Of a stretch of 6,928 bases of DNA, positions 1-6,278 are shown one piece after another. Source of the DNA: Halieaceae bacterium. GTDB taxonomy: Bacteria; Pseudomonadota; Gammaproteobacteria; Pseudomonadales; Halieaceae. The translations under genes were made by a program, and so were the position numbers. The stretch lies in the NCBI GenBank assembly GCA_011524755.1, contig WTJR01000020.1, positions 1-6,928 on the forward strand, given 5' to 3'. Below the pieces are notes generated by a model. The model searched no databases, had not been told where the DNA came from, and saw only the letters and a list, made by a program, of their open reading frames with translations. How positions within the stretch are numbered: the first letter of the stretch is position 1; each line of letters begins with the position of its first letter.

Positions 1-710
1 ACCAGGTGTGCGTATCGCCCATCTTCGGGATTTACCGCAACGGCCGTATCACCCAACATCGTTTCGGGTCGAGTCGTTGCGACGGTAACGGTTTCCTCGC
101 TATCGGCAATGGGATAACGCAAATGCCACAAGCTCCCAGCTTCTTCCTCTTGAACCACCTCAAGATCCGAGATGGCAGTGTGAAGTTTGGGATCCCAGTT
201 AACGAGGCGCTGACCGCGGTAAATCAAGCCTTCGTCATAGAGGCGAACGAAGACTTCCTTGACGGCCTCAGACAACTCTGGGTCCATCGTAAAACGCTCG
301 CGGGACCAATCGACTGAGGCGCCCAGACGTCGCAGCTGTTGCGTAATTGTGCCGCCAGACTTCTCTTTCCATTCCCACACTTTGTCAATGAATTGATCAC
401 GTCCCAGCTCATGACGACTGACGCCTTCAGCTTCTAGCTGACGTTCAACCAGCATTTGCGTTGCAATTCCTGCATGGTCTGTTCCGACTTGCCAGAGTGT
501 GCTGCGGCCTTTCATTCGGTTGTAGCGAATGAGTGCGTCCATGATCGCTTGCTGAAATCCGTGTCCCATGTGCAGGGTGCCGGTGACGTTCGGTGGCGGG
601 ATAGGAATGCAGTAAGACTCTTCACCGGAGCCTGGGGCGAAGTAATTTTTTGCTTCCCAATCTTCGTACCAGCGCGTTTCTATGTCAGCTGGAGAAAATG
701 TCTTATCCAT
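1..710 (-). CDS. valS: Valyl-tRNA synthetase, N-terminal part (cut by window edge)
   Basis: Class I aminoacyl-tRNA synthetase that charges tRNA-Val with valine in the cytoplasm and hydrolyses mischarged Thr-tRNA. Translating the minus strand from the ATG at 710-708 gives 236 uninterrupted codons, about a quarter of the roughly 950 residues usual for the family; the rest lies left of the window. The ATP-binding signature PPPNVTGTLHMGHG is at residues 38-51, with HMGH (47-50) as the HIGH-type motif, followed by the conserved VGTDHAGIATQ (75-85). The start of the CP1 editing domain is visible at residues 210-230, including TTRPETMLGDTA. The gene lies 39 bases downstream of holC on the same strand, as in E. 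coli, so it is probably the last gene of a pepA-holC-valS operon. The only Shine-Dalgarno-like sequence, GAGG at 723-726, is 12 bases from the start, which is long. Identity is secure; the 3' end is not visible. Confidence 0.97.
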   Translation of the reverse strand, partial: MDKTFSPADIETRWYEDWEAKNYFAPGSGEESYCIPIPPPNVTGTLHMGHGFQQAIMDALIRYNRMKGRSTLWQVGTDHAGIATQMLVERQLEAEGVSRHELGRDQFIDKVWEWKEKSGGTITQQLRRLGASVDWSRERFTMDPELSEAVKEVFVRLYDEGLIYRGQRLVNWDPKLHTAISDLEVVQEEEAGSLWHLRYPIADSEETVTVATTRPETMLGDTAVAVNPEDGRYAHL

Positions 711-749
711 AGTTTAGGTAAACCTCATGCACTGCCCGTATCTCGTTCT

Positions 750-1172
750 TCAGGGCAGATCGTGTTTGGTCAGTGGATAGCCTCTATCCTTGTAGTGTCG
801 CCAGGCATCACGTAACGCCTCCAGCGAATCCTCATCCTGAGTAACCACCTCGGCTACTCGCTCGAAGCGAGCAAAAAAGCTGGGTGGGGCCAGCGCGAGA
901 TTGATTAGAACGTCATTGTGCGAGCCGGGAGCATCGTCGAAGCCAAGTACCACTTGCTCTTCTTCATCGGTCGAAGCGAGGCAGTGCGGAACGAAACTGG
1001 AAGGTTTGAATCGCCAGAGATAGTCGTCCAGCGTATCTAACTGATCCCGTGAGTCGCAGTTAATGAAGACGCGATGTCCCCTACCTAAGGCTTTTTCCGT
1101 CAGACGCGCTGCAACGCTAAGTCGTGCCTCCGCTCCCGATGAGTTAACCACATAGAAATCGACTCGCGTCAT
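750..1172 (-). CDS. holC: DNA polymerase III subunit chi
   Basis: Chi subunit of the DNA polymerase III clamp-loader complex. In E. coli it binds psi (HolD) and the C-terminus of single-stranded-DNA-binding protein, tying the replisome to SSB-coated template. The 140-residue product is close to the 147 residues of the E. coli protein. The opening TRVDFYVVN is a typical first beta strand. The family block LWRFKPSSFVPH is at residues 52-63, where E. coli has LWARPAESFVPH. NLALAPPSFFARFERVAEVV (91-110) and the C-terminal RDAWRHYKDRGYPL (121-134) follow the family pattern. The gene starts at ATG 1172-1170, ten bases after the pepA stop, and ends 39 bases before valS, so co-transcription with both is likely. 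The sequence just before the start (CGGAA) is only a weak ribosome-binding site, consistent with translational coupling to pepA. Function is assigned from family resemblance and from the conserved pepA-holC-valS order. Confidence 0.93.
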   Translation of the reverse strand: MTRVDFYVVNSSGAEARLSVAARLTEKALGRGHRVFINCDSRDQLDTLDDYLWRFKPSSFVPHCLASTDEEEQVVLGFDDAPGSHNDVLINLALAPPSFFARFERVAEVVTQDEDSLEALRDAWRHYKDRGYPLTKHDLP

Positions 1173-1182
1173 TTCCGAATCA

Positions 1183-2670
1183 TCAACTCGCTTTTTGGCG
1201 CAGGTACTCGACTAGCAGTGGTACAGGTCTACCCGTCGCTCCTTTTTGCATGCTCTGAAAGGCGGTCCCAGCGATATCGAGATGCGCCCACTTGTACTTT
1301 TCAGTGAAACGAGCCAAGAAACATGCGGCAGTGATGCTGCCAGCTGTACCCGTACCGATGTTCTGCATGTCGGCGTATTTACTGTTCAATTGGCGGTCGT
1401 AGCGCTTATTGATGGGCAGCCTCCAAGCCTCATCGCCCGAGGCGAGGCCTGCAGCCGTCAGTGACTCGGCTAGTCCATCGTCATTGGCAAAAAGACCCGA
1501 TGCCTCATGACCCAATGACACGATGATGGCGCCAGTGAGTGTCGCAATATCCACAACCTCCTCGGGTTTGAATCTCTCGACGTAGGTGAGAGCATCGCAT
1601 AGGACGAGTCGACCCTCGGCATCGGTATTCAAAATTTCTATGGTCTTACCGGACATGGATGTGACGACATCACCTGGCTTGGTCGCGCAGCCACTGGGCA
1701 TGTTCTCGGCCGCGGCAACAACACCAATGACATTGATTTTGAGGCCCAGCTCGGCGACCGTCTGCATGACGCCAAAGACTGATCCCGCTCCACCCATATC
1801 GAACTTCATGGACTCCATGCCCTTGGCTGGTTTGAGTGAGATACCACCCGTGTCAAACGTAATACCTTTTCCAACGAGGCAATAGGGGGCTTGCTTGGCA
1901 GGTCCGCCCTCATATTTCATGACAATGAGCTTGGATGGTTCATCGCTCCCGTTGCCAACCGATAGCAGCGAGCCCATACCCATGCTGGCCATTTTCTTCT
2001 CATCGAGTACCGACACGGAGAGCTTGTCGTACTTGCGGCCAAGTGCACGGCCCTCTTTGGCGAGGTAGGACGGCGTGCATACGTTGCCCGGTAAATTAAC
2101 CAACTCGCGTGTCAAGTTAGCCCCATTGCCAATCGTTGCGCCTACGCTGAGTGATTGTTTTGCCTTTGCTGCTGAGATGCCGTCGACTGCGACGGTCAGC
2201 TTAGAAAACGTGGGTCCCGGCTTTGGCGTACCCAAGGTTGCCGTGTAGTGGTAACAGGCCATCGCCATGTCGCGACCTAAGAATTCTAGAAATTGAGCGA
2301 GTGAGTCCTTGTCGTCAGCAATTGGATCTCCAACGACAATCGCATTTTTCGCCTTCGATGATGCAAGCGCTCTCGATACGGCGCCTGTTACCGATAGTTG
2401 AGCCTCGAGATTGAAACTCGAACGATCACCGCAACCTACCGACATGATGCGCGCGATATTTCCACTCCCCACCATGGTGGTTATTTTTCCTAGCTTTGCA
2501 TCTGCATCACCAAGGGTGATTGCTCGCTGCAACACATCCCCTGCGGCAGCATTGACCTCGGATGCGGAAGTACTGAGGTCCTCATTTTTGAACAGCGGGA
2601 CAACGACAATATCGCTCTTGGCTGTGGCTGCGCTCGCTGCTTTCGCGCCGTGTACGGTGAGTTTGCTCAT
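1183..2670 (-). CDS. pepA: Leucyl aminopeptidase A (M17 family)
   Basis: Cytoplasmic two-metal aminopeptidase that removes N-terminal residues, preferring leucine; the family works as a hexamer. The 495-residue product compares with 503 in E. coli. Residues 1 to about 160 form the variable N-terminal domain, and about 170-495 the catalytic domain. The metal and catalytic residues are all present two positions earlier than in E. coli: K268, D273, K280, D291, D350, E352 and R354, within VGKGITFDTGG (266-276) and the M17 signature NTDAEGRL (348-355). E. coli PepA also binds DNA, in Xer recombination at cer sites and in carAB control; whether this one does cannot be read here. It starts at ATG 2670-2668, with a clear AAGGA ribosome-binding site at 2681-2677, six bases upstream. 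It is the first gene of the leftward operon and divergent from lptF, the arrangement known in E. coli. Confidence 0.97.
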   Translation of the reverse strand: MSKLTVHGAKAASAATAKSDIVVVPLFKNEDLSTSASEVNAAAGDVLQRAITLGDADAKLGKITTMVGSGNIARIMSVGCGDRSSFNLEAQLSVTGAVSRALASSKAKNAIVVGDPIADDKDSLAQFLEFLGRDMAMACYHYTATLGTPKPGPTFSKLTVAVDGISAAKAKQSLSVGATIGNGANLTRELVNLPGNVCTPSYLAKEGRALGRKYDKLSVSVLDEKKMASMGMGSLLSVGNGSDEPSKLIVMKYEGGPAKQAPYCLVGKGITFDTGGISLKPAKGMESMKFDMGGAGSVFGVMQTVAELGLKINVIGVVAAAENMPSGCATKPGDVVTSMSGKTIEILNTDAEGRLVLCDALTYVERFKPEEVVDIATLTGAIIVSLGHEASGLFANDDGLAESLTAAGLASGDEAWRLPINKRYDRQLNSKYADMQNIGTGTAGSITAACFLARFTEKYKWAHLDIAGTAFQSMQKGATGRPVPLLVEYLRQKAS

Positions 2671-2779
2671 GGTATTTCCTTACGTAAATCGGGCTGGTCA
2701 AACTGCGCCGTAGTGTATGATGATGACAGCCAGAACTAAACCTTGATGGCCAATTAAGCACCCCAAGCGTCGTAAAAAA
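2671..2779. promoter_or_regulatory. Divergent promoter region between pepA and lptF
   Basis: This 109-base gap separates the leftward pepA-holC-valS genes from the rightward lptFG genes and must hold the promoters for both. Toward lptF the best -10 candidate is TATGAT at 2716-2721; the matching -35 place (CTGGTC, 2694-2699) is poor. Toward pepA the best pair is TTTAGT (2740-2735) and TACACT (2717-2712) with a 17-base spacer, also weak. The two -10 candidates overlap, so both cannot be occupied at once. An imperfect palindrome, TTGATGGCCAATTAA (2743-2757), could be an operator but has mismatches. The lptF start has no recognisable Shine-Dalgarno sequence, only a run of A immediately before the ATG. 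The existence of promoters here follows from gene layout; their exact positions are guesses. Confidence 0.45.
2677..2681 (-). promoter_or_regulatory. Ribosome-binding site of pepA
   Basis: Read on the minus strand, AAGGA stands six bases before the pepA ATG. It is a good Shine-Dalgarno match at normal spacing and fixes the start at 2670 rather than at an internal codon. Confidence 0.7.
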
Positions 2780-3865
2780 ATGCGTACACTTCGTTACCTT
2801 ACGCTCGATGTCATAACCCACACGCTAGCGGTGTCGCTGGTATTGTTCTTGGTGGTGTTCAGCGGGCGGTTTATTAAATACCTAGCCGAGGCCGCTATAG
2901 GCGATTTGTCTGCGGGTATTTTGCTCCCAGTGATGCTTTATAAGTTGCCGGCTTTTTTCGAGCTTATTCTCCCTCTTGGCTTTTATATTGGTTTGCTGTT
3001 GTCATTTGGCCGTTTGTACGCGGACAGCGAAATGGTCATTTTCAGAGCGAGTGGCACGAGTCAGGTTCAATTGTTTAGGCACGTGGCTCCCGCAACATTG
3101 GCAGTCACCGCAGGCGTTGCGGTTATCGCACTGTTTGCTGGACCTTATGGCGCGCTCAAGGCTAATGCGTTGCTATCAGAGCCTCGCTCAGCGGAAGGCA
3201 TGCATGTCTTGGCTGAGGGTCGCTTTAAGAAGCAGCGTGGCGGTGACTACGTTACATATGTTGCACGCATTGGTGATGACGGGCGCATGGACACCGTTTT
3301 TGTTGCAGAGCGTCAGCGCGCCGAATCGGGAATATCACTGTCGGCCACGCTTGCCGATGCCGGCTCGATCGAAATCGATCAAGCGTCGGGCCGGCGATAT
3401 TTGGCCTTGTCTGATGGAAAACGATACGACATGACACCCGGCAGTGCCGAGCTGACGGAGGCGCAATTCAGCGGCTATCGTTCGTTGATCCCCGAGGTGG
3501 AGGGAGGATTGCGATCACAGGCCCGGATAGAGACCCTGCCTACGCTCATGCTGCTTTCATCCGATAACCCGGAGCATTTAGCAATCTTTGGCTGGCGGGT
3601 ATCGCTGCCACTCATCGTTCCAATCATGGCGTTGTTCGCGATTCCTCTTAGTCGCACAGACTCGCGTCGTGGTCGATATGCGCGGTTGGGTCCGGCATTG
3701 CTCGTGTTCCTGCTTTATTTTGTTGCCCTGTCACAAGCGCGGACGATTTCCGAGGACTCGAATTCGGCATTGGTTTTCATTGCCGTGCATGCACTGTTCA
3801 TGCTGAGTGGTCTGTTCCTGTTGTTTAAAGAGGAGCTTCCACGATGGCTCAGGGGGGGCGCGTGA
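2780..3865 (+). CDS. lptF: LPS export ABC transporter permease LptF
   Basis: Inner-membrane subunit of the LptB2FGC complex, which extracts lipopolysaccharide from the inner membrane and passes it to the LptC/LptA periplasmic bridge. The 361-residue product matches the family length (366 in E. coli). Hydrophobic segments lie at about 13-33, 48-77, 103-121, 268-290, 303-321 and 329-348, the six-helix 3+3 arrangement of the family. A large soluble region (about 125-265) between helices three and four corresponds to the periplasmic beta-jellyroll domain. The block FGRLYADSEMVIFRASG (76-92), just before helix three, is the conserved cytoplasmic coupling region that meets LptB. The start at 2780 lacks a Shine-Dalgarno sequence, but the methionine directly precedes the expected opening RTLRYLTLDVI. 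The 3' end overlaps lptG. It is divergent from pepA, as in other gammaproteobacteria. Assignment to LptF rather than LptG rests on gene order and on the two proteins' sequence patterns. Confidence 0.94.
   Translation: MRTLRYLTLDVITHTLAVSLVLFLVVFSGRFIKYLAEAAIGDLSAGILLPVMLYKLPAFFELILPLGFYIGLLLSFGRLYADSEMVIFRASGTSQVQLFRHVAPATLAVTAGVAVIALFAGPYGALKANALLSEPRSAEGMHVLAEGRFKKQRGGDYVTYVARIGDDGRMDTVFVAERQRAESGISLSATLADAGSIEIDQASGRRYLALSDGKRYDMTPGSAELTEAQFSGYRSLIPEVEGGLRSQARIETLPTLMLLSSDNPEHLAIFGWRVSLPLIVPIMALFAIPLSRTDSRRGRYARLGPALLVFLLYFVALSQARTISEDSNSALVFIAVHALFMLSGLFLLFKEELPRWLRGGA
3829..3835 (+). promoter_or_regulatory. Ribosome-binding site of lptG, inside lptF
   Basis: AGAGGAG lies in the last codons of lptF, eight bases before the ATG at 3844. 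This strong match favours ATG 3844 as the lptG start over the GTG at 3862, which overlaps the lptF stop codon as GTGA and is preceded only by a G run. Confidence 0.65.
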
Positions 3866-4923
3866 AACAGCTAGACCGCTACCTACTTGAGACGTTGTTA
3901 TGGTCAATTGTGGGTGTGCTGGGCGTACTGGTCATCTTGGATGGACTCAGTGATCTGATCGACGGGTTAGGTGACCTCAGCGATACCTACGGTTTCTCGG
4001 ATCTTTTGATCTACATTGCCCTGACGTTACCCCGAAGAGTCGAGGAGTTCGTGCCATACGCAACCTTGATCGGCGCACTTTTCGGATTGGGACGGTTAGC
4101 CTCAAGTAGCGAGCTTACGATTATCAGAAGCGCTGGCGTATCGATGCCTCGACTAGGGTGGATGGCCGTAAAGCCAGCACTCATCGTTGCTCTGGCGGGG
4201 TTCGGTGTTGGTGAGTATGTCGCACCGGTCTCGGAACAAATTGCGGTCAGTCAACGTGCGCTGGCGCAGCGTGATGATCCTAATTTGGCCGGCCGATACG
4301 GCGCATGGAACAGGGATGGCGGTACATTTGTCCATGTCGATGCGGTGCAACGCGGAGGTCTGATTTTTGGCGTCACACTGATCGAGTTTGATGAGTCAGG
4401 TGCACTTGCGCGCTCGGTTGCCGCTGACCGAGGCACATTTCAGGGAGATCGGTGGCTACTCGAGGGCGTTGCGACGACAGAGATGACAGCCTCCGGTACT
4501 CAAGTATCGCGCCAAACAACCCGTGAGTGGGTGTCGGGGATTACCCCCAATCTACTCACACTGGACACGGTAAAGCCAGAGAGCTTGCCGGCGAGTCAAC
4601 TTTGGGGTTATGCCGACTACCTACGCAGCCAAGGCCTATTGGCTAATGATATCGAGTTGGCTTTCTGGAATAAGGTGCTGCAACCGTTATCGTGTGCCGG
4701 GCTGGTTATTTTGGCGATGTCATTCATTTTTGGTCCACTCCGGGAGACCAATATGAGCTCACGTATTTTTGTGGGCGTACTAGCAGGTGTCGTTTTCCGA
4801 ATCAGCCAAGATTTCTTCGGTCCCGTAACGCTGCTCATGGGCATGAGCGGTGGCGTAGCTGCGTTGTTGACGGTGATACTTTGCTGGAGCGTTGGATTGG
4901 TTTTGCTGCTCAGAAAGCAATAG
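3844..4923 (+). CDS. lptG: LPS export ABC transporter permease LptG
   Basis: Partner of LptF in the LptB2FGC lipopolysaccharide extractor of the inner membrane. The product has 359 residues, as usual for the family. Hydrophobic segments are at about 18-35, 52-82, 108-126, 276-297, 307-325 and 333-356. The region between helices three and four (about 130-270) is the periplasmic jellyroll domain. The coupling block GRLASSSELTIIRSAGVS (83-100) is the family's LptB-contacting motif, and FWNKVLQPLS (274-283), IFGPLR (295-300) and GVLAGVVFRISQDFFGP (311-327) are strongly typical of LptG. The first six residues before VKQLDRYLLETLL look additional to the family; a GTG start at 3862, overlapping the lptF stop by four bases, would remove them, but the ATG at 3844 has the better ribosome-binding site. 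Overlap with lptF by 22 bases fits translational coupling and equal stoichiometry. It ends nine bases from the converging RDD gene. Confidence 0.95.
   Translation: MAQGGRVKQLDRYLLETLLWSIVGVLGVLVILDGLSDLIDGLGDLSDTYGFSDLLIYIALTLPRRVEEFVPYATLIGALFGLGRLASSSELTIIRSAGVSMPRLGWMAVKPALIVALAGFGVGEYVAPVSEQIAVSQRALAQRDDPNLAGRYGAWNRDGGTFVHVDAVQRGGLIFGVTLIEFDESGALARSVAADRGTFQGDRWLLEGVATTEMTASGTQVSRQTTREWVSGITPNLLTLDTVKPESLPASQLWGYADYLRSQGLLANDIELAFWNKVLQPLSCAGLVILAMSFIFGPLRETNMSSRIFVGVLAGVVFRISQDFFGPVTLLMGMSGGVAALLTVILCWSVGLVLLLRKQ
3852..3858 (+). other. Run of seven G forming a slippery-type heptamer in the lptF/lptG overlap
   Basis: The seven G are followed by C. In the lptF frame positions 3853-3859 read G GGG GGC, the X XXY YYZ pattern of -1 frameshift sites, with GGG at 3854-3856 and GGC at 3857-3859 as lptF codons 359 and 360. 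Because lptG is in the -1 frame relative to lptF and is open from 3844, one slip backwards, or one extra G in RNA or DNA, would join the two proteins. The pattern is seen directly; any use of it is speculation. The run is also a likely place for sequencing or replication error. Confidence 0.5.
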
Positions 4924-4935
4924 CCAAAGGGGCTA
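4921..4935. terminator. Small hairpin between converging lptG and RDD gene
   Basis: TAGCC (4921-4925), AAAGG (loop) and GGCTA (4931-4935) make a perfect five-base-pair stem containing the stop codons of both converging genes. It is followed by a pyrimidine-rich stretch on the plus strand (GCTCTTCTTCC) and by TTGCTTTCTG on the minus strand. The stem is short and neither tail is a true T run, so this is at best a weak bidirectional terminator. The symmetry may simply follow from two facing TAG stop codons. Confidence 0.3.
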
Positions 4936-5469
4936 GCTCTTCTTCCTAGGTGGGGTGAGCCTTAGCTCAGTGCCGGTCACTAGATCGTGGAGGTACAACC
5001 GATCCTCATTAAAAAATCGCCATAGAAATCCGCAGCTCGCAATCAGAGTGGTAGTGATATAGATCCAGAGCCCCGCGTCGTTCACATCGAATACCAGATA
5101 GGGCATTAATCCCAAGATAAAGGGCATAGAAGCCACAATGATTCGACCTGCCGCCTGACCCCAGGTTACTTTCATTGACGTTCCTTTAGACTCCAGCTTA
5201 ACGCGCCATGCTTGCATACCCAGCGTCTGTCCTTTTTGCCGCCAAAACGTGCCGTAAAAGCCAATAAGGGCTGCATATGCAAGACTCCATTGCTGCCAAG
5301 CTGGGACTGTCCTTACCGCGGCTGTTTCTGTTGGGCCGTGTATGGCAACCAACACTGCTGATGTAACCATCAACAGCGGGATGATAAGAAACAAGTCATA
5401 CACCATGGCTAGGAGATGACGCCAAAAGGGCGCTCTCGGCAGGGACGTACCGTCTTCAATGTCACTCAC
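4933..5469 (-). CDS. RDD-family membrane protein
   Basis: Small inner-membrane protein of the RDD family, named for conserved Arg and Asp residues; the function of most members is unknown, with transport suggested for some. The 178-residue product has hydrophobic segments at about 19-43, 60-76, 109-125 and 133-150. Family marks are R17 and D25 in FWRHLLAMVYDLFL (15-28), the block GQTLGMQAWRVKLES (80-94) after the second segment, and LHDLVTGTEL (160-169) near the C-terminus, which ends in the basic tail PPRKKS. The start is GTG at 5469-5467, supported by AAGGA at 5481-5477, seven bases upstream; the first internal methionine (residue 22) would cut the first helix, and the frame has a stop ten codons upstream. 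It lies 16 bases after an uncharacterised gene on the same strand, probably in one operon with it, and converges on lptG. Family membership is fairly sure; substrate and role are unknown. Confidence 0.85.
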   Translation of the reverse strand: MSDIEDGTSLPRAPFWRHLLAMVYDLFLIIPLLMVTSAVLVAIHGPTETAAVRTVPAWQQWSLAYAALIGFYGTFWRQKGQTLGMQAWRVKLESKGTSMKVTWGQAAGRIIVASMPFILGLMPYLVFDVNDAGLWIYITTTLIASCGFLWRFFNEDRLYLHDLVTGTELRLTPPRKKS

Positions 5470-5476
5470 AATGAGT

Positions 5477-5481
5477 TCCTT
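5477..5481 (-). promoter_or_regulatory. Ribosome-binding site deciding a GTG start
   Basis: Read on the minus strand, AAGGA stands seven bases before the GTG at 5469. It supports this non-ATG start for the RDD-family gene, which otherwise has no ATG upstream of its first membrane segment. Confidence 0.6.
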
Positions 5482-5485
5482 GAGG

Positions 5486-5872
5486 CTAGTGATCCTCTAA
5501 TTGTAAATGATCTGTTGAGACCAATGGTGGGGTCATGTCCCGGGGTTGGGTAGGGATAGACTCACCGGCTGCTGCGAGTGTAAGTGAGCTGGTCGATGAA
5601 ACTGTGTTAGGTGATGGCTCCTCACCGGGTGCGCTGGATCCGACGGCGTGTTCAATCGCCTCGATACGCACTTTTGCGCCCCAAGAGGCAAATTGGTCTG
5701 ATAATTTCTGCGCTTCATCAGCAGTGCAACCGCGCTTGATACGATGAGACTTGCCGTTGATTAGCACTGCAGCTTGGGTGGCCGGCAGATTGAAGGCCTC
5801 TTGAAGCTTCGTTTCGAGTTGTTGCATGACGACTGACTCCACCGATTCGCCATCAAACCAAACATCGAACAT
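5486..5872 (-). CDS. Uncharacterised small protein: compact N-terminal domain plus disordered tail
   Basis: I do not recognise a named family. The 128-residue product has two parts. Residues 1-73 look folded: a strand FDVWFDG (2-8), a predicted helix SVVMQQLETKLQEAFNL (13-29), a loop with AVLINGKSHRIKRGCTADEA (35-54), a second helix to about 64 and a last strand AKVRIEAIE (66-74). Residues 75-128 are rich in Ser, Pro, Thr, Glu and Asp with no hydrophobic core, so probably disordered, and acidic at the end (LQLEDH). There is no signal peptide or membrane segment. The N-terminal pattern (short strand, helix, then a basic KRG turn) recalls short domains I have seen fused to or next to small membrane proteins in other proteobacteria; this is memory, not a search. 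The start is ATG 5872-5870 with an excellent GGAGG at 5884-5880. It is first in a likely operon with the RDD-family gene, 16 bases downstream, so it may be its soluble partner. Confidence 0.8.
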   Translation of the reverse strand: MFDVWFDGESVESVVMQQLETKLQEAFNLPATQAAVLINGKSHRIKRGCTADEAQKLSDQFASWGAKVRIEAIEHAVGSSAPGEEPSPNTVSSTSSLTLAAAGESIPTQPRDMTPPLVSTDHLQLEDH

Positions 5873-5963
5873 GGTGTTGCCTCCAGCACTCAGTTTACAG
5901 GTGACAGTTCCCTGCTGAAAAAGGTATCTGATATCCTGTGTTTATCTAGTATGAGTCTAACGT
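5873..5963. promoter_or_regulatory. Divergent promoter region between the RDD operon and bolA
   Basis: These 91 bases lie between two outward-facing transcription units and should hold a promoter for each. Toward bolA, GTGACA (5901-5906) resembles a -35 box, but only weak -10 candidates follow (TATCTG at 5925-5930 after 18 bases). The AT-rich stretch 5940-5952 just before bolA is another possible -10 area. I do not see the gearbox-type -10 (CGGCAAGT) known from the E. coli bolA stationary-phase promoter. In the leftward direction TAAACT (5897-5892 on the minus strand) is a possible -10 without a good -35. The bolA start has no clear Shine-Dalgarno sequence. No site is certain. Confidence 0.4.
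5880..5884 (-). promoter_or_regulatory. Strong ribosome-binding site of the uncharacterised gene
   Basis: GGAGG on the minus strand, seven bases before the ATG at 5872, is one of the best Shine-Dalgarno matches in the window. It argues that this unrecognised reading frame is truly translated. Confidence 0.7.
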
Positions 5964-6278
5964 ATGCCTGTTATCCAAGATCAAGTTGAACAGCGCCTAA
6001 CTGAGCATTTCTCGCCATTTTTTGCGGAAATTGTGAACGAGAGCCACATGCACAATGTTCCTCCAGGGTCAGAAAGTCACTTTAAGGTGACGCTTGTCTC
6101 GGATGTGTTCGAAGGGCTTCGACTGGTGAAACGTCACCAAGAGGTGTATCGCATTCTGCAGCCACTCATCGGATCACCCATTCACGCCCTTGCGCTCCAC
6201 ACTTACACCGAGAGTGAGTGGTCTGAGCGAAATGGCTCTCCCGATTCACCTAACTGTATGGGTGGTAGTAAAGCGTGA
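5964..6278 (+). CDS. bolA: BolA family transcriptional regulator / Fe-S partner protein
   Basis: BolA-type protein, a small cytoplasmic protein that in E. coli affects cell shape and stationary-phase gene expression and that can hold an iron-sulfur cluster together with a monothiol glutaredoxin. The 104 residues match E. coli BolA (105). Typical marks are ESHMHNVPPGSESHFKVTLVSDVFEG (26-51), the VKRHQEVYRIL helix-turn-helix-like region (55-65) and IHALALHTYTESEW (73-86). Histidines at 28, 30, 39, 58, 74 and 79 include the likely metal ligands. The C-terminal tail has SPNCMGGS (95-102), like the SPPCRGAGS tail of E. coli BolA; this separates it from the shorter BolA-like proteins IbaG/YrbA. The ATG at 5964 starts the domain correctly although no Shine-Dalgarno sequence is evident. 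The stop codon overlaps the GTG start of trhO by four bases, so the two are co-translated. Identity is secure; DNA-binding or Fe-S activity is inferred from the family. Confidence 0.95.
   Translation: MPVIQDQVEQRLTEHFSPFFAEIVNESHMHNVPPGSESHFKVTLVSDVFEGLRLVKRHQEVYRILQPLIGSPIHALALHTYTESEWSERNGSPDSPNCMGGSKA

Noticed and set aside
456..815. Open frame of 119 codons on the plus strand at the left end, with another at 6-317
   Set aside because: Both lie opposite valS, whose minus-strand translation has the HMGH and TTRPET motifs. The plus-strand products are cysteine-rich, low-plausibility sequences, and the first also runs into holC.
2582..2821. Minus-strand frame across the pepA start and the pepA-lptF gap
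   Set aside because: It overlaps the start of both pepA and lptF in wrong frames, and its product shows no recognisable pattern.
2976..3434. 152-codon plus-strand frame inside lptF
   Set aside because: It is an alternative frame of a clear LptF coding region with the expected helices and coupling motif; its product is rich in Cys, Trp and Arg, as shadow frames usually are.
5533..5747. Small frames on both strands within the uncharacterised gene
   Set aside because: The 5486-5872 frame has the strong GGAGG site and a plausible domain layout; the smaller frames lack start signals.
5921..5938. Possible palindrome AAGGTATCTGATATCCTG upstream of bolA
   Set aside because: Only the six-base GATATC core is truly symmetrical; the flanks do not pair, so an operator cannot be supported.
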